Notes: generated by a model not told the origin, from the sequence alone. DNA of 64,000 nt from an uncultured Pseudomonadales bacterium (GCA_947259995.1 CAMYOK010000002.1:660881-724880); one strand, 5' to 3'; positions 10,271 to 19,723 are shown, counted from the first letter of the stretch. Program-made: numbers and translations.

Positions 10271-11596
10271 ATGGCAAATAACATAGCGATCGCGGAAGAC
10301 CCTCTCTCTAAACTTAATCGCGCATTTCTTTTAAACCACCCACGCACCGCGGCTAGAAGTTTGGAAAAAATAGACCCGGACGAAGCCGCCGAGATCCTGC
10401 AACAGCAGGAAAGCTTTATCGCTGCACGGGTTCTAGAAAAAGTGTCACCTGGCATCGCTGACATAATTTTCTTGTTGCTCCCAACAAAGTTCGCAGCCTC
10501 TTTATTAGTGGCCATGGACGCAAGCATTGCAGTCACACTTCTAAGCAGGCAAACAGTAGAGTTGCGTAAACGTTATCTGGCACAAATGAACGAGGTAACC
10601 GCCACTGAATTTCAATCACTACTCGGCTATCCCGAAAATAGCGTTGGCCGATTAATGAGCTCACAGATTGTGGCGTTCAACCACAACACAAGCGTCGCAG
10701 ACGCCGTTGCGCAATTGCGACAAATGAATATTGAGACCATCCATCATTTATACCTGCTTGATGACGACATGAAGCTAGAGCGCGAGGTTGAAATAAAAAA
10801 GCTCGCCCTAGCCGAGCGAGAACAAAAGCTCAGCTCCATTGCTAAGCCTATTATTGCCTATGTCAATGTCATGGACCCTAAAGAAGAGCTAATGGAGAAA
10901 CTCGACAAATATCATATCGATGTTTTACCCGTAGTGGATATCGACTTGCGACTAGTAGGTGTCATCAAAGCGCAAGGCCTTATGAAGGCATTGCGCGAAG
11001 ATATCGTCACCGATATGCAAACGATGGTGGGGGTCAGCAAGGACGAACGGGCGCTTTCTACTAGTATGTTTGCGGTTCGCAAACGCTTGCCGTGGCTACA
11101 GATCAACTTACTTACCGCGTTTCTCGCCGCCGCTGTTGTAGGGCTATTCGAGGACACGATTTCCCGGTTCACAGCCCTCGCGATTTTACTCCCTATTGCT
11201 GCCGGGCAATCTGGCAACGCAGGAGCACAAGCTTTGGCTGTCACTATGCGTGGCCTTACCCTTCGTGAGATCACCATGGGGCATTGGTTTCGCGTCATGA
11301 TGAAAGAGCTTAGAACAGGGTTCATCAATGGCGTGGGGGTCGCAATTACTTGCGCTGGTGGCGTGTATCTGTGGAGTCGCAGTAGTGGCCTCGCGCTAGT
11401 GATGGCATTGGCAATGATTATTTCGATGACTATCGCAGGGATCGCGGGGGCGTTGGTCCCAATCCTGCTAAAACGCTTCGGTTTAGACCCCGCGCAATCC
11501 TCTTCGATCGTTCTGACTACGATCACCGATGTCGCCGGCTTTATGTCTTTTCTCGGCATCGCAACGCTACTCGCGGCACTCTTAGAAGTGACTTGA
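10271..11596 (+). CDS. mgtE: MgtE-family magnesium transporter
   Basis: 441-residue Mg2+ channel/transporter. It has an MgtE_N helical domain (about 1-130), a CBS pair (about 130-255, LMSSQIVAFNHNTSVADA, YVNVMDPKEELMEKLD) and a C-terminal membrane domain of five helices beginning at RLPWLQINLLTAF. The pore-region block LPIAAGQSGNAGAQALAVTM matches the MgtE selectivity segment. Last gene of the operon with the MscS-like and soluble MgtE-like genes. Normal length and intact. Confidence 0.92.
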   Translation: MANNIAIAEDPLSKLNRAFLLNHPRTAARSLEKIDPDEAAEILQQQESFIAARVLEKVSPGIADIIFLLLPTKFAASLLVAMDASIAVTLLSRQTVELRKRYLAQMNEVTATEFQSLLGYPENSVGRLMSSQIVAFNHNTSVADAVAQLRQMNIETIHHLYLLDDDMKLEREVEIKKLALAEREQKLSSIAKPIIAYVNVMDPKEELMEKLDKYHIDVLPVVDIDLRLVGVIKAQGLMKALREDIVTDMQTMVGVSKDERALSTSMFAVRKRLPWLQINLLTAFLAAAVVGLFEDTISRFTALAILLPIAAGQSGNAGAQALAVTMRGLTLREITMGHWFRVMMKELRTGFINGVGVAITCAGGVYLWSRSSGLALVMALAMIISMTIAGIAGALVPILLKRFGLDPAQSSSIVLTTITDVAGFMSFLGIATLLAALLEVT

Positions 11597-11658
11597 CGCA
11601 ACTCTTCGGTCGATTTAGGGTCACTTTGAGCAAAATTCCTACACCATCACCCCTATAA

Positions 11659-11675
11659 AGTGACAGAATGTCACT
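11659..11675. promoter_or_regulatory. 17-bp palindrome upstream of the diguanylate cyclase gene
   Basis: AGTGACA-GAA-TGTCACT is a perfect palindrome with 7-bp arms, 78 bp before the GGDEF gene start. Its shape is that of a dimeric repressor/activator site. I cannot assign the regulator. Confidence 0.5.
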
Positions 11676-11698
11676 AATGACTTATCTGTTTCTTACAC

Positions 11699-11725
11699 CT
11701 ACAATCCTCTTCCTAGGGATTGTAG
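11699..11725 (+). promoter_or_regulatory. Inverted repeat in the leader of the GGDEF gene
   Basis: Arms CTACAATCC (11699-11707) and GGATTGTAG (11717-11725) are perfect over 9 bp with a 9-base spacer, ending 27 bp before the start codon. It could be a leader hairpin or an operator. Confidence 0.5.
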
Positions 11726-11752
11726 CTCTCTGCATCTCGGAGGCCACGAACA

Positions 11753-13438
11753 ATGGAACGGAGCAAAGTAGACAAGCTTCTCGAATCCATATTCATTGAA
11801 GAGGGCCCTGAAGGCATTGTCGAGTCTATGTCGTTTCTTTACGGCGCCTTCGTGGTTACCCGCAATGGCATCGTCTTGGGTGCCAATAAGGCTTTTTGTG
11901 AGCTCCTCAACTACTCTCTACAAGAGCTGCGCGGTAAACCGGCCAAGGACCTGGTAGTGACGGACCAACAAAGCTATTTAGCACAGATTTTTGCGAGTAG
12001 TTCGCACTCCCCCTACGACCTATCGCTGCAAACTAAAGATGGCGAAATAAAACATACTCGGGTTTCGCCAAAGCTTTTCACTGTTCGAGGCGAGCAATAC
12101 CGACTAGCAGAGTTCGTAGACTTTACCAATAGCGTTAACACTCAACGAACGCTTCTAGAAAGCGAAGCAAAGTTCAAAATATTTTTCCAGCACGCGGCGA
12201 TTGGTATTGCGAGAATCTCCTTACAGGGGGATTGGCAAGAGTTAAACCCCCAATTTTGCAGTTTTCTTGGCTACACAGAAGAGCAGCTACGTACGAAAAG
12301 TTTTGTCGACATCACACACCCTCAAGACTTAGAGACTGACATCGCCCTACTTACCGAATTACGAACAGGGAAGCGCAGCTCCTACAGTTTAGACAAACGC
12401 TATATCCGACAAGATGACACAATTATCTGGGGCAGGCTCACTGTTACCTTGATTAGAGACGCAAACGACAAACCAGAATTTTATATTGTCTTCATAGAAG
12501 ACATCGACGAACAGAAACAACTAAATGTCAAACTTCAGACTTCTGACCTCATAGTTTCTGCCTCGTCAGACATGCTGGCTGTACTCAACGCCGATTGCGA
12601 ATATATTGCTGTCAATCAAACCTATGCCCATGCCTTTGGAATGTTGCCAGAAGAATTGATCAACATGCCGGTGAAGGATGTTTTCGACAAAGAGTTTTAT
12701 GATTCTCTACTCAAAGCAAATCAAGAGCTGGTGCGAAATGGCAAAGACGTTAATTTCAGTGCGTGGTTTAATTTCCCCGTCACAGGAAGACAATACATGA
12801 ACGTTTCTTATTCCCCGATTAAAAGTGATGACTCGAAATACCAAGGGTTTGCCGTAAGCGCACGTAATCTTACGGAATTGAAAGTCGCAGAAATAGAGAT
12901 GCGCGAGTTAAACGAAAAGTTGCAACGCTATTCCTATCTCGATGGGCTCACCCGCATTACGAATCGGCGCATGTTCGACGAGAGTATCGATAACGAATGG
13001 AATCGTGCAATGCGAGCAGATTCCAACATTTCGTTCATCATGATCGATATCGATTTTTTCAAAAACTACAATGACCACTATGGACATTTGCAGGGTGATG
13101 AATGCTTAATCAAAATTGCCCAATCATTGAAAACGGTGGCAAGCCGCAGCTCAGATGTTGTGGCCCGTTACGGCGGCGAAGAATTCGCGATATTAGTGCC
13201 TTCGGCGGACATCTTACAAGCCGCCCACTTAGCCGAAAATTGCCGTCAAGCCATCATAGACTTGCAAATACCGCACGCAACTACAGAAGTGGAAGGCTTG
13301 GAAGTTGTCAGTGTAAGTATTGGGGTTAGCAGTATGGTGCCGGCATTGAAATCTAGCGCCTTTACGCTAATCGATATTGCTGACAAGCGCCTGTATAAGG
13401 CCAAACATCGGGGGCGAAACTGCACTGTAGCACAATGA
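11753..13438 (+). CDS. Triple-PAS GGDEF diguanylate cyclase
   Basis: 561-residue cytoplasmic signalling protein without membrane helices. Three PAS units are seen at about 20-130 (GAFVVTRNGIVLGANKAFCE), 135-260 (FFQHAAIGIARISLQGDW) and 265-380 (SDMLAVLNADCEYIAVNQTY). A GGDEF domain runs from DGLTRITNRR (about 400) to the end. The active-site motif is RYGGEEF near 472, competent for c-di-GMP synthesis. I do not see a clear RxxD inhibitory site. GGAGG precedes the ATG. It is preceded by two palindromic elements and stands alone. The sensed signal is unknown. Confidence 0.92.
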   Translation: MERSKVDKLLESIFIEEGPEGIVESMSFLYGAFVVTRNGIVLGANKAFCELLNYSLQELRGKPAKDLVVTDQQSYLAQIFASSSHSPYDLSLQTKDGEIKHTRVSPKLFTVRGEQYRLAEFVDFTNSVNTQRTLLESEAKFKIFFQHAAIGIARISLQGDWQELNPQFCSFLGYTEEQLRTKSFVDITHPQDLETDIALLTELRTGKRSSYSLDKRYIRQDDTIIWGRLTVTLIRDANDKPEFYIVFIEDIDEQKQLNVKLQTSDLIVSASSDMLAVLNADCEYIAVNQTYAHAFGMLPEELINMPVKDVFDKEFYDSLLKANQELVRNGKDVNFSAWFNFPVTGRQYMNVSYSPIKSDDSKYQGFAVSARNLTELKVAEIEMRELNEKLQRYSYLDGLTRITNRRMFDESIDNEWNRAMRADSNISFIMIDIDFFKNYNDHYGHLQGDECLIKIAQSLKTVASRSSDVVARYGGEEFAILVPSADILQAAHLAENCRQAIIDLQIPHATTEVEGLEVVSVSIGVSSMVPALKSSAFTLIDIADKRLYKAKHRGRNCTVAQ

Positions 13439-13486
13439 TTGCTGGGGGCCGCCAGCTATTGATGGCGACACCCCAAGCAGCTACAT

Positions 13487-16018
13487 TTAGCGGATATTTT
13501 GCGCTAAACCTTCCAACGTTTGCGCCAAGCTATTAAAGCGATTGGCGCTGACCCCACTACGCTGCGCCGCCTCCTCTCGCAACGACTGAGCGATGCTATC
13601 TAAGTTAACCGCACCTAGTGGATCTTTCGCATTGTTTGCAAGCAGAGTTTCTACTCCTCCCAACACATCACGCAGTTCAGCCTCACGCATAGCTGAGAGC
13701 AAGTCGCTACGCGATAATTGATCAACATACGCGAGCGCAACAGAGGGGGCCGCTGGCCAGACATGACGCTTTTGTTGTTGAGCATTGACGACATTATCTT
13801 GCGCTGGAATAGAGGCTGCGGCGATCTCATTCGCACTAATAAAATCACTAGGGTTTAACGCCAAGACGTCTAAACCGCGCGCAATTTCAGTACCATAAAT
13901 GCGCCCTGCGTACCAATATGCCGACCAGTAACCGCCGAGAATGAGCTCTTTCTCATCCACAGGTCCGCGGTCGAAGAAGGCGATCTCAGTTGGATTGGAA
14001 GAATCGGTAAAATCAATGACTGAAATGCCCCCCTGATACCAAGCCTGCACAAATAGATCACGGCCAGGCACAGGAATGAGTGAGCCATTATGTGCCACAC
14101 AGTTTTCTTGATCAGTTTGCGGGGCGGGCATCTTATAATGGCTACGGTATTGCAGTTTGCCATCAACAATATCGTAGATTGCATCGGCACCCCAATTTAG
14201 TGGATCGGAAGCTCGGCAGCGCGGCCGTGAACCACCGCCCCATTCATCTGTAAAGATTACTTTGCTACCGTCGTTATTGAAGGTTGCCGAGTGCCAGTAG
14301 GCGAAGCCTGTGTCGATTACTTGATCCAAACGGCTAGGGTTTTCTGGGTCACTAATATCCAGCAGAATGCCATTGCCTGAGCAGGCACCAGCGGCCATGC
14401 CAATCTCTGGATAGGCAGTGATATCATGACAGTGATTAGTTTGTGCCGTGGATTGCGTATCTTTTCCATGGTCTCCGCCCTCCCACAAACCTGCCAACAC
14501 CCCAGCTTCTGGGTCAGAGAAGATAAAGGGACGATTAATGACCTCGGCATCATTCGGGTTTGCGACCGGGATTTTTATCACATCGATACGAAATAGTGCC
14601 GACTCAGGGTTCTCAAAAGGCGAATCATCTGAACATTCTGCCAACTCATCTTCTGGGCGAACCGAGCTTGATCCAGAACCATAGACATAGATATTGCCTT
14701 CGTCATCAGGGTCGGTGACTACCGTGTGCGTATGCGAGCCACGACAGGTCTGCACGGCCCCAACTTGACGCGGCATCGTGAAGTCGCTGACATCGAAAAT
14801 GCGGATGCCTCTGAAGCGTTCCTCACTAGCGGGCTCTGCCACCCCTTGCAAGCCACAATCCAATCGGCCGCGTGTCTGCTCGACCGACATGATCAGGAGA
14901 TTGCCAACTACAGAAACATCCCCCTGGCCGCCGGGACATACCACAGAGCTAAGCAGCTGCGGCGACGCTGGGTTGCTAATATCGAAAGCATTAAAGCCAT
15001 GATAATTACCCGCCACTAATACGTTGCCAACGAAAGTCATATCGGTATTGGCAAAGTTCAATAAACTGGGTCGCGGTTCCGACGTTTCATCCTCTTCGTC
15101 ATCATCTGTTGGTGTCTCACTGGCAATGCTGCTTTGGTTTGGTTCCAGTGTTACGTCCTGCTCTTCGTCGTCGTCCGGCGCTTGCTCATCTGGCGCTAAC
15201 ATCTCTTCCTCTAGCTCCTTTACCCGGCTCATTGGTAAGCCTTGCGGATTACTAGGATCGAAGAAACCATCGGGCTTTGGGATTGCCGCCACTAGCTGCA
15301 TATTGAACGAGGCTTCCCCAGCATTTTCAAAACCAGCACGCAGATTGACGCGCGGGTCCGGAGAGAAGCCTGCCAACATCGCGTTCATTCGTTCTATTTC
15401 ACTGTTTTGGTCTGCAGTCACATCGCTAGTGAACTCATATAGAACAGAATCTTGTGCTGAGCCAGGCTGATCGAGAAGATTCTCGACCATCTCGATAGCG
15501 CCTTTGTGGTGCTCTATCATGAATTGAAGAAATAGAGTATCGAAGTCAGCTCCATCGGCTTGTTCAAGTTGCTGAAAGTCTTCGGGGCTCAACATGCCAG
15601 GCATCAAATCGTCATCACCCATTTCATGATGAGCATGCTGCGTCGGGATTGCTTGCCCGCGCTCCTCTAACCAACCTTGCATCATCGCGATCTCATCTTC
15701 TTGCGAAATTGATATGCGCTGAGCAATGGCGGTGATCGCCTCTCGATTACTACGCCCGTCTACAAGTGCTCCCATTTCCACAGCTTGTGCGTGATGCGAG
15801 ATCATGCCTTGCATGAACTTTACATCGGCGTCCGAGAACGTCAGGCTAGCAAGATTCGAAGCCTCTTCGGCAGAGATTAGTCGGCTCGGCTGCCCTGGAG
15901 CACCGGGTTGAATGATTGGTGCTTGAGCGATACTCTGAGAGCCAACTAGGACGCTGGCAAGCGAGATAGCGACAATCAGTGCACGTTTTTGATGTTTGCG
16001 AGTCAAGGAGACTGACAT
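13487..16018 (-). CDS. Exported protein with two DUF305 units and LVIVD propeller repeats
   Basis: 843-residue exported protein. A signal peptide (residues 1 to about 32, ending SQSIAQA) precedes two DUF305 units with the family His pairs: FMQGMISHHAQAVEMG (about 70-125) and FMIEHHKGAIEMV (about 155-215). A strongly acidic linker (PDDDEEQD, TDDDEEDE) leads to LVIVD-type propeller repeats (VLVAGNYHGFNAFDISNP, RGIRIFDVSDF, GISVIDFTDSSNP). The tail is a helical segment after HVWPAAPS. DUF305 domains are found in copper- or metal-related exported proteins. GGAGAAACCTCA precedes the ATG. Divergent from the pqi operon. The joint function is unknown. Confidence 0.8.
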   Translation of the reverse strand: MSVSLTRKHQKRALIVAISLASVLVGSQSIAQAPIIQPGAPGQPSRLISAEEASNLASLTFSDADVKFMQGMISHHAQAVEMGALVDGRSNREAITAIAQRISISQEDEIAMMQGWLEERGQAIPTQHAHHEMGDDDLMPGMLSPEDFQQLEQADGADFDTLFLQFMIEHHKGAIEMVENLLDQPGSAQDSVLYEFTSDVTADQNSEIERMNAMLAGFSPDPRVNLRAGFENAGEASFNMQLVAAIPKPDGFFDPSNPQGLPMSRVKELEEEMLAPDEQAPDDDEEQDVTLEPNQSSIASETPTDDDEEDETSEPRPSLLNFANTDMTFVGNVLVAGNYHGFNAFDISNPASPQLLSSVVCPGGQGDVSVVGNLLIMSVEQTRGRLDCGLQGVAEPASEERFRGIRIFDVSDFTMPRQVGAVQTCRGSHTHTVVTDPDDEGNIYVYGSGSSSVRPEDELAECSDDSPFENPESALFRIDVIKIPVANPNDAEVINRPFIFSDPEAGVLAGLWEGGDHGKDTQSTAQTNHCHDITAYPEIGMAAGACSGNGILLDISDPENPSRLDQVIDTGFAYWHSATFNNDGSKVIFTDEWGGGSRPRCRASDPLNWGADAIYDIVDGKLQYRSHYKMPAPQTDQENCVAHNGSLIPVPGRDLFVQAWYQGGISVIDFTDSSNPTEIAFFDRGPVDEKELILGGYWSAYWYAGRIYGTEIARGLDVLALNPSDFISANEIAAASIPAQDNVVNAQQQKRHVWPAAPSVALAYVDQLSRSDLLSAMREAELRDVLGGVETLLANNAKDPLGAVNLDSIAQSLREEAAQRSGVSANRFNSLAQTLEGLAQNIR

Positions 16019-16184
16019 TGAGGTTTCTCCAGAAAATAAATTGGACGCTTAAGTCTGCTTTCGAAGAATAATGCGTATCGCCTCCGATTTCCATGGCAAA
16101 TATATAGGCAATAGCCGTATTTGATTCTACAATCGCGCGCGATTGCATACACTACTGTTACTCTCACTGAACCGGCTTGTGAAC

Positions 16185-16862
16185 ATGCCACACTCTGCGC
16201 CAGCGCACGCCCCCTCCCACATCGCACCATTAATTTTGTGCGATCACTGTGCTATGGCGGTTAGCATCACACAATTGCCCAAAAACCATAAGGCAAGTTG
16301 TCCGCGCTGTGGGCACGTATTAACTAGAGCCTACCCAAATCTCGTGGACAGAATGTTGATTTTCTCTATTAGTGCACTTTTGTGTCTAGTCATCAGCAGC
16401 ATTTTTGGGTTTGTTGAAATGTCGGTACAGGGGCAAGAGCGACAAGTTTCTTTGCTCGACACTAGTAGTCGCTTAGCGCAGAACAATGACTGGATTTTGG
16501 CTACTATCAGCCTTTTGGTACTTATCGTTATCCCAAGCATGTTTGCGGCGCTTCTGGCCTATTTAGCCTTTAGTTTGAAAATGCGCTGGGCAAATCTGCG
16601 CAGCATAAAATTGCTCAATGCCATCGCCTTTATTGGCTTTTGGAATATGTGTGAAATTTACTTCCTCGGCATCCTAGTCAGCATGGTGAAAATTGCCAGT
16701 CTCGCCAATGTAAGTTTCGGCATAGCCTTTTATGCCTATGCATTTTTCATTGTCTTTCTGTTCGCCGCCTATATGCATTTTGACAGATACCAGCTTAGCC
16801 TACTGATCAAAAAGAATATTAGCGAACGCCAACACAAGGTGGCATCTCATGAACTCGCCTAA
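16185..16862 (+). CDS. pqiA: PqiA-family membrane protein, first half
   Basis: 225-residue inner-membrane protein of the PqiA/LetA family. An N-terminal zinc ribbon (CDHCAMAV ... CPRCGHVLTRA) is followed by four membrane helices. Two-domain E. coli PqiA is about twice this length; here the halves are separate genes, as in other bacteria. The start is ATG 16185; an upstream TTG (16143) is less likely. It overlaps the next gene by 14 bp. Together with PqiB and PqiC it should move lipids between membranes. Confidence 0.87.
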   Translation: MPHSAPAHAPSHIAPLILCDHCAMAVSITQLPKNHKASCPRCGHVLTRAYPNLVDRMLIFSISALLCLVISSIFGFVEMSVQGQERQVSLLDTSSRLAQNNDWILATISLLVLIVIPSMFAALLAYLAFSLKMRWANLRSIKLLNAIAFIGFWNMCEIYFLGILVSMVKIASLANVSFGIAFYAYAFFIVFLFAAYMHFDRYQLSLLIKKNISERQHKVASHELA

Positions 16863-17445
16863 ACTCATAAGTTGCAAGCACTGCCTGACCGTGCAATCTA
16901 ATGAAAGCCCACAATGTGATTTTTGCGAACTCCCTGTACGCCATCACAGCGATAATAATGGTGCTTTACAGCGCGCATGGAGCTTTCTCTTTACGGCGTT
17001 TCTTTTGTATTTCCCAGCCAATTTCTTGCCTATTATGCGTACGACACAACTAGGCTCGACGACTGACAGTACCATCATCGGCGGCGTGATACTCCTATGG
17101 AGCCATCACTCTTACTTGATTGCAGGCATTATTTTCGTTGCCAGCATTTTCGTACCCTTTGCAAAGTTTGTCGCGCTATTCAGTTTGTGCTTCGCACAAA
17201 GTCGTATCCTCGAGCTTAGCGCTAAGCAAAAAAGCCTTATATACCGCGCTACGGAATTTGTTGGTCGCTGGTCTATGGTCGATGTCTTTGTAGTGGCCTT
17301 CCTCACTAGCCTTGTGCAAATGGGGGAGTTAATGACCATCACACCCGGCCCTGCCGCCTTAGCGTTCGCCGGCATGGTGATCTTTACAATGCTGACGGCC
17401 AACAGCCTTGATCCCCGCCTATTTTGGAACTCATCTCATGAATGA
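16849..17445 (+). CDS. PqiA-family membrane protein, second half
   Basis: 198-residue partner of the preceding gene. It has its own zinc ribbon (CKHCLTVQ ... CDFCELPVRHH) and four membrane helices, including the conserved VGRWSMVDVFVVAFL and an FLPIMRTTQLG segment typical of PqiA domains. The ATG at 16849 lies inside the end of the upstream gene, so the two are likely translationally coupled. It ends overlapping the start of the MCE gene by 8 bp. Confidence 0.87.
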   Translation: MNSPKLISCKHCLTVQSNESPQCDFCELPVRHHSDNNGALQRAWSFLFTAFLLYFPANFLPIMRTTQLGSTTDSTIIGGVILLWSHHSYLIAGIIFVASIFVPFAKFVALFSLCFAQSRILELSAKQKSLIYRATEFVGRWSMVDVFVVAFLTSLVQMGELMTITPGPAALAFAGMVIFTMLTANSLDPRLFWNSSHE

Positions 17446-19090
17446 AGAAAACACCACTGCAATTAACGAGGCACGGCACAGCCCAGTGAGACGCGTGTCT
17501 AGCCTATGGCTACTGCCGATTATTACCCTAATCGTGGGGTCTTGGCTCATTTATGATCGCTGGGCAACCCAAGGCCCGCTGATTACGATTGAGTTTTCCT
17601 CAGCGCGCGGCTTGGAGGCTGGCGTCACGAACATCAAAACCCTTGATGTCGACATTGGCGTGGTCGAGGACATCACCCTCAATGACGACTTGAACTCTGT
17701 TCTCGTCTCCGCCCGTATCCACAATGAGTTCAGTGACCTTTTAGTTGAGGGGTCGCGCTTTTGGATCGTGCAACCCGAAGTCAGCCTTACAGGCATCACC
17801 GGCTTAGGCACACTTATTAGCGGCCAATACATACGCTTTTCTCCCGAGACACAAGGGCGCCGCAGCAATTATTTTAGAGGTTTGGAGGAGGCGCCACTAA
17901 CCCCGCTTGGCACTCCCGGCTTGCAGATTACCCTAACCAATGAGGGTGATTTTTCCTTTAGCAAAGGCGACCGTATCAATTTTCAAGGCATCCCAGTGGG
18001 GCGCATCGAGGATCTTGAATTTAATTTCGACGACAATCAACTGTATTACACGGCGTTTATCGAGGCGCCCTATCATCAACTTGTATCTAGCTCGACTCGC
18101 TTCTGGAAATCCAGTGGAGTCCACGCACAAGTCACCCCCACCGGTTTCGAATTTGAGACGGGTCCATTAGACACTTTGATTCAAGGGGGGATCTCATTCG
18201 CCAACCCCACGGGGCAACTCCCAGGGGAAAGCGCTGCAGACCAGGACTTGTATTATATTTACCCAAGTCGTAGTGCCATCAGTGCTACTCAGTATCTGTT
18301 CTCTATTCGTTATTGGGTGATGGTACAAGGCGATATAGGAGGCTTAGCGGTTGGCTCGCCGGTGAAATACCGTGGGGTGCAAGTCGGTGAAGTCTTACGC
18401 ACAGACTATATTCCTGAGGGGCAGACACTCCTCGACAAAGACATGGAGATCCCTGTCTTAGTTGAAATCAATCCAGGCCGGCTCGGATTGCCAGACTCTG
18501 AACAGAGCCAGCAACGGGCACGTTCAGAGATAGACAACTGGATTGAGCAGGGCTTGACGGCGACTATTAGTTCACAGAACTTCATACTAGGGCAGCGTCA
18601 AATTGAGCTAATCTATGACGAGAACAACCCCAACAGAGAGCTGCGAACTTTTGCAGATCTGCATGTTATCCCCTCTGGGCAGGACACTCTGCAGAAATTC
18701 ACTGACAGTATTGAACAGTTGATTAGCACCCTCAATAGCGTGCCGGTTGAAAGCCTGAGCAACAAACTCGACGCGCTACTCACAGAAGGACAAAACACAT
18801 TGCTCAGCGTCAAAGAGCTCACACAAGCTAGCACTGCACTAGTGAACGACGATCGCAATCTTGCGCTCATAGAGCAAGTGAATAGTACGATGGCCTCGTT
18901 TGAAACGCTCGCCGATTCATTTTCATCCGAATCGCGTGCAAATCAGGAGGTGATGGAGCTCTTACAATCGCTGACAAGTATTATTGAAGAGTTCAGACCC
19001 CTTTTGACTGAGCTGCGGAACAAACCCAATAGTTTAATTCTTCCTAGTGCCTCAACGCAGGAAGCCATCCCAACGAGGAGAGCACAGTGA
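17438..19090 (+). CDS. pqiB: PqiB-type MCE domain protein
   Basis: 550-residue membrane-anchored MCE (MlaD) protein. One N-terminal helix (LWLLPIITLIVGSWLIYDRW) is followed by three MCE units: around GPLITIEFSSARGLEAGVT, LQITLTNEGDFSFSKGDRIN and GDIGGLAVGSPVKYRGVQVG. A long helical C-terminal region (about 420-540) probably forms the periplasm-spanning tube or needle. The start at 17438 overlaps the pqiA' stop; the longer frame from 17408 begins with TTG inside pqiA'. It is the substrate conduit of the Pqi lipid-transport system. Confidence 0.92.
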   Translation: MNEENTTAINEARHSPVRRVSSLWLLPIITLIVGSWLIYDRWATQGPLITIEFSSARGLEAGVTNIKTLDVDIGVVEDITLNDDLNSVLVSARIHNEFSDLLVEGSRFWIVQPEVSLTGITGLGTLISGQYIRFSPETQGRRSNYFRGLEEAPLTPLGTPGLQITLTNEGDFSFSKGDRINFQGIPVGRIEDLEFNFDDNQLYYTAFIEAPYHQLVSSSTRFWKSSGVHAQVTPTGFEFETGPLDTLIQGGISFANPTGQLPGESAADQDLYYIYPSRSAISATQYLFSIRYWVMVQGDIGGLAVGSPVKYRGVQVGEVLRTDYIPEGQTLLDKDMEIPVLVEINPGRLGLPDSEQSQQRARSEIDNWIEQGLTATISSQNFILGQRQIELIYDENNPNRELRTFADLHVIPSGQDTLQKFTDSIEQLISTLNSVPVESLSNKLDALLTEGQNTLLSVKELTQASTALVNDDRNLALIEQVNSTMASFETLADSFSSESRANQEVMELLQSLTSIIEEFRPLLTELRNKPNSLILPSASTQEAIPTRRAQ

Positions 19091-19683
19091 TTATTCGCCC
19101 TTTTATTCTGACAGTGCTCGCTGCCAGCCTTAATTACTGCGCTAGCGAGCCGGTACAAGTGAACTATTATTTATTGTCTGCCACCAGCCCACAAGGGGTG
19201 AATGTGCAAACGTCAAACACCGTCCCCACACTTGTTATAGACTCCGTCGAGGTGGCCGACTATCTGCAACAAAGCGGTATTGTTTTGCAAACCACGGATA
19301 CGCAAGTACAAATCTCCAAACGCCACCTTTGGGCAGAAACTCTCGACTCCGCGTTGCCAAAATTGCTCTTTAAAGAATTGCAGAAACAATCAAATGACTT
19401 CGATTTCTACTTAAAATACTCGGACTTTGTTCCACGCAGCGATTATCGACTGTTAGTACAGATCGATTCGTTTCAGGCGACAGATCGTGGTGAGGTAATT
19501 TGCAGTGGACGCTATCAGCTCATTGCACAGTCCAATGCAGAGCAAGTCATTAGCGTGGACTTCAAGTTCAACCGTGATCTTGACGCTGATGGCTATGACC
19601 ATGCGATCGACCAGTTACGCCTGTTGGTAGCGGACATTGCAGAGAATGTCGTTGCAAACGCAAAGGTGTTGATCACGTTATAA
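19087..19683 (+). CDS. pqiC: PqiC-type auxiliary lipoprotein
   Basis: 198-residue protein of the PqiC/YmbA (ABC-type transport auxiliary lipoprotein) family, recognisable by VNYYLLSATSP and LLVQIDSFQA. The start is GTG 19087, overlapping the pqiB stop in GTGA, so it is coupled to pqiB. The leader (ILTVLAASLNYCAS) has a Cys near 18, but the lipobox N-Y-C is non-canonical, so lipidation is uncertain. PqiC anchors the PqiB tube to the outer membrane. Last gene of the operon, followed by a strong terminator. Confidence 0.85.
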   Translation: MIIRPFILTVLAASLNYCASEPVQVNYYLLSATSPQGVNVQTSNTVPTLVIDSVEVADYLQQSGIVLQTTDTQVQISKRHLWAETLDSALPKLLFKELQKQSNDFDFYLKYSDFVPRSDYRLLVQIDSFQATDRGEVICSGRYQLIAQSNAEQVISVDFKFNRDLDADGYDHAIDQLRLLVADIAENVVANAKVLITL

Positions 19684-19690
19684 GAGACAA

Positions 19691-19723
19691 AAAAAAACCC
19701 CGATGCAATATCGGGGTTTTTTT
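19691..19723. terminator. Intrinsic terminator after pqiC
   Basis: AAAAAAACCCCGAT pairs with ATCGGGGTTTTTTT around a 5-base loop. It can act on both strands and so may also end the convergent receptor gene. Confidence 0.92.

Noticed and set aside
10912..11601. Minus-strand ORF of 229 codons
   Set aside because: Shadow of the MgtE membrane domain.
13440..13486. G/C-rich hairpin between convergent GGDEF and DUF305 genes
   Set aside because: Pairing is imperfect with no T-run, so not called a terminator.
15024..15470. Plus-strand ORF rich in serine
   Set aside because: Shadow of the Asp/Glu-rich linker of the DUF305/LVIVD gene on the other strand.
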